The translations under genes and the position numbers were made by a program. Of a stretch of 64,000 nt of DNA, positions 62,402-64,000 are shown in pieces (the first letter of the stretch is position 1; each line of letters starts with the position of its first letter). Origin of the DNA: Mortierella alpina. Its lineage: Eukaryota; Mortierellomycota; Mortierellomycetes; Mortierellales; Mortierellaceae. The DNA is taken from NCBI GenBank assembly GCA_029449245.1, contig JANATF010000012.1, forward strand, positions 1,364,001 through 1,428,000, written 5' to 3'. Below the pieces are notes generated by a model, which searched no databases, had not been told where the DNA came from, and worked only from the letters and a program-made list of their open reading frames with translations.

Positions 62402-63748
62402 TTAAGCATCCACAGGAAGCTTTTCGTCGGTGATCTCGCGCTTTCCATCTACACTGTGGTCGAGAGGATCCTCCGAGTGATCTTTGAGGCGCATGCTCAA
62501 GAACAAGGCACCGGGAATGGAGGCAACCAGGAGTGCAAAGCAGATAATCAGCTCGGTCATGAATGGCGTGCCGACGGCGTTGATTCTCCAGGCAATAGCT
62601 GCACCGCTGGACTGGATACACTTGTAAAAGCCAGAGTAACGGGACAGGACCGTGACATCGTTCGAAAGAGCGCCCATCAACCAGTAGCAGTACGTCTGCC
62701 AGGCGGCATCGTTGATTCCATAGAGGATGTACAGGAACAATGGTCCGACCCAGGCTGCGCCGTCCTTAAAGTCAAGACCGGGCTTGGTCGAGGTAATGGT
62801 ATACTGCTTCTGGAAAAAGATGCCGCCGATCCAGGTGGCAATGAAGCACACACTGATGATGCACAGGCCCCAGAGCGAGCGGGTTTTGCGGTTGACGCCC
62901 TGGTAGTCAAGGACACGGGCAAAGGTCCAGGAACCAAAGATCTGAGAAAGCCAGTAAAAGATGTTGTTGAGTGCCTGCGTGCGGATCGAGAAGTAGAAAC
63001 CGTTGACACTCGAGAACTGGTAAGGGTAAAACCAGTTGGACGAGAGGAACATGGGGATGAGGACAAGCATGCGCCAGTCGAGGAACAGCCTCATCACTGC
63101 GGCAATCTCGCCAGTCCAGGTGGGGAAAGCCTGGATCTTGATCTTATCACCGTTCGAATGTGTAACGGCCGAGGGAGGAGCCAAGGACAGGGCGATGAAG
63201 GTGCCGCACACCATGAGGACGAGGAAGACAATGTAGGTGGTGTCGCCGAGCGCCGTGGCCTCGGTGACGTTATAGTTGATGCCAAAGGAAATGACGGATC
63301 CGAGGACTGCACCGGCATTGAAGATGGCCCAGAAGTATCCGATGAACTTGCCCTTGTCCTTCTCGCGGGGGTAAGCCATCATGATGGCGCCTTGGGCGGT
63401 CCACAACATTCCTGCTCCAACACCGAGGAGACCACCGGCAGTGATGGTGAAGGCTCCAGCCTTGGTGTGGTTATAGCAGAGAAGGGAGCCGGCATAGAGA
63501 ACGTAGGTGCTGCAGCCGATGAAAATGGTCCACTTGGGGCCGAGCTTGTTGTGGATGGCGCCGGCGAGAAGACCAAAGATGGCAAAGCAGGTATACAGGG
63601 CGACGTTGGCGTTTTGGCCCACCTTGGAGTCGAGCTGGCCACCACCTCCGAGAGAGTTGAGGGCGTTGTACATTCCGGGGCAGCAGAAGCAAATGAAGCC
63701 CACGGCGATGATCTGCGCCAGAGGCGAGGTCCAACGGAAGCGAGCCAT
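62402..63748 (-). CDS. UNC93-like major facilitator transporter
   Basis: This is a single-exon gene of 448 aa with about 11 hydrophobic segments in the MFS order. The start MARFRWTSPLAQIIAVGFIC and motifs CCPGMYNALNSLGGGGQ, PKWTIFIGCSTYVLYAGSLL, WTAQGAIMMAYPREKDKGKF and YGINDAAWQTYCYWLMG are typical of the fungal DUF895/UNC93-like family. Members are plasma-membrane or vacuolar proteins with unknown substrates, and animal UNC93 proteins regulate channels or TLR traffic. The C-terminal cytoplasmic tail (about 30 residues) is charged and ends VDA. A TATA box at 63947-63953 lies about 200 bases upstream. Lack of introns contrasts with most neighbours. Confidence 0.9.
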   Translation of the reverse strand: MARFRWTSPLAQIIAVGFICFCCPGMYNALNSLGGGGQLDSKVGQNANVALYTCFAIFGLLAGAIHNKLGPKWTIFIGCSTYVLYAGSLLCYNHTKAGAFTITAGGLLGVGAGMLWTAQGAIMMAYPREKDKGKFIGYFWAIFNAGAVLGSVISFGINYNVTEATALGDTTYIVFLVLMVCGTFIALSLAPPSAVTHSNGDKIKIQAFPTWTGEIAAVMRLFLDWRMLVLIPMFLSSNWFYPYQFSSVNGFYFSIRTQALNNIFYWLSQIFGSWTFARVLDYQGVNRKTRSLWGLCIISVCFIATWIGGIFFQKQYTITSTKPGLDFKDGAAWVGPLFLYILYGINDAAWQTYCYWLMGALSNDVTVLSRYSGFYKCIQSSGAAIAWRINAVGTPFMTELIICFALLVASIPGALFLSMRLKDHSEDPLDHSVDGKREITDEKLPVDA

Positions 63749-63789
63749 GGTGATGATGTGCAGGTACTAGCAAAGACGGAAGGAGATGT

Positions 63790-63850
63790 GGACGAGAAAT
63801 AGATATAGAGAGAGATAGATAGAGATAGAAAGAGAGAGAAATAGAGCGAA
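63790..63850. repeat. GATA/GA-rich microsatellite in the UNC93-like 5' region
   Basis: GATAGATA and GAGAGA units alternate immediately upstream of the UNC93-like start. On the coding strand the tract is CT/TATC-rich, as in other fungal leaders here. GATA-factor binding is possible but unproven. Confidence 0.7.
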
Positions 63851-63946
63851 AGAAGAGGGACACAAGCGAAGAAGAGGACTGAGGAAGAAGGAGTAGATCA
63901 GAGGTGATGAGGAAAAAGGGAAAAAGACTCGGAACTGGGGGTGGTC

Positions 63947-63953
63947 TTATATA
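63947..63953 (-). promoter_or_regulatory. TATA box of the UNC93-like gene
   Basis: The sequence reads TATATAA on the minus strand, 199 bases before the ATG at 63748. Confidence 0.55.
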
Positions 63954-64000
63954 GCAAAGGCAAAATGGAGAGTCGAGCAAGGCGAGAAGCAGGACGCTCT

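Noticed and set aside
62375-63802. 475-codon plus-strand ORF opposite the UNC93-like gene
   Set aside because: It is an antisense shadow. Its composition (Gly/Asp/Glu-rich) mirrors the hydrophobic transporter on the other strand, and it has no motif.

Overview
This is nuclear DNA from a filamentous, probably early-diverging fungus. The evidence is the gene content: a cell-wall-integrity MAP kinase with a TEY loop, a plasma-membrane H+-ATPase, Atg22, a HUT1-type nucleotide-sugar transporter, and a CBS/PB1 tail-anchored protein. Genes are closely spaced and carry many short GT..AG introns, mostly 50-120 nt. Some genes lost from S. cerevisiae are present (a METTL16-type U6 methyltransferase, a mitochondrial/bacterial-type alanyl-tRNA synthetase). 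Mortierellomycota is my best guess, but that placement is inference from overall gene character. I see no virus, intact transposon, CRISPR array or rRNA.

Layout, left to right: 3' part of 5-oxoprolinase (+); HUT1 transporter (-); a repeat-rich promoter region ending in an 85-bp tandem duplication that carries two TATA boxes; NADAR-domain protein (+); thioredoxin-fold protein with a degenerate active site (+); Slt2-type MAPK (+); small secreted Cys-rich protein (-); a gene-poor stretch (13.0-15.4 kb) with a tRNA-like element and remains of an HNH-like gene; TBC1D13-like Rab GAP (-); small mitochondrial-type protein (+); SH3+EH protein (-); METTL16-like methyltransferase (-); a candidate 46-aa gene (-); Atg22 (+); exportin-1 (+); CBS/PB1 protein (+); uroporphyrinogen decarboxylase (+); H+-ATPase (+); COG7 (-); short-chain dehydrogenase (+); M13 metalloprotease (-) with unexplained coding-like exons upstream; COG6 (+); Pol III subunit Rpc31 (+); mitochondrial-type AlaRS (-); UNC93-like transporter (-).

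The genes are mostly independent housekeeping and surface functions, not one pathway. Secretory-pathway functions recur: HUT1, COG6, COG7, the TBC GAP, the SH3/EH protein, the secreted M13 protease, and the secreted Cys-rich protein. COG6 and COG7, two lobe-B subunits of the same Golgi tethering complex, lie about 5 kb apart. Several 5' regions are shared by divergent pairs (COG7/SDR, M13/COG6, TBC GAP/18.97-kb gene).

Exon boundaries were placed by eye from GT/AG (once GC/AG) signals, frame continuity and family alignment from memory. No database search was run. No single clear undescribed system stands out; the strongest leads are listed as findings.
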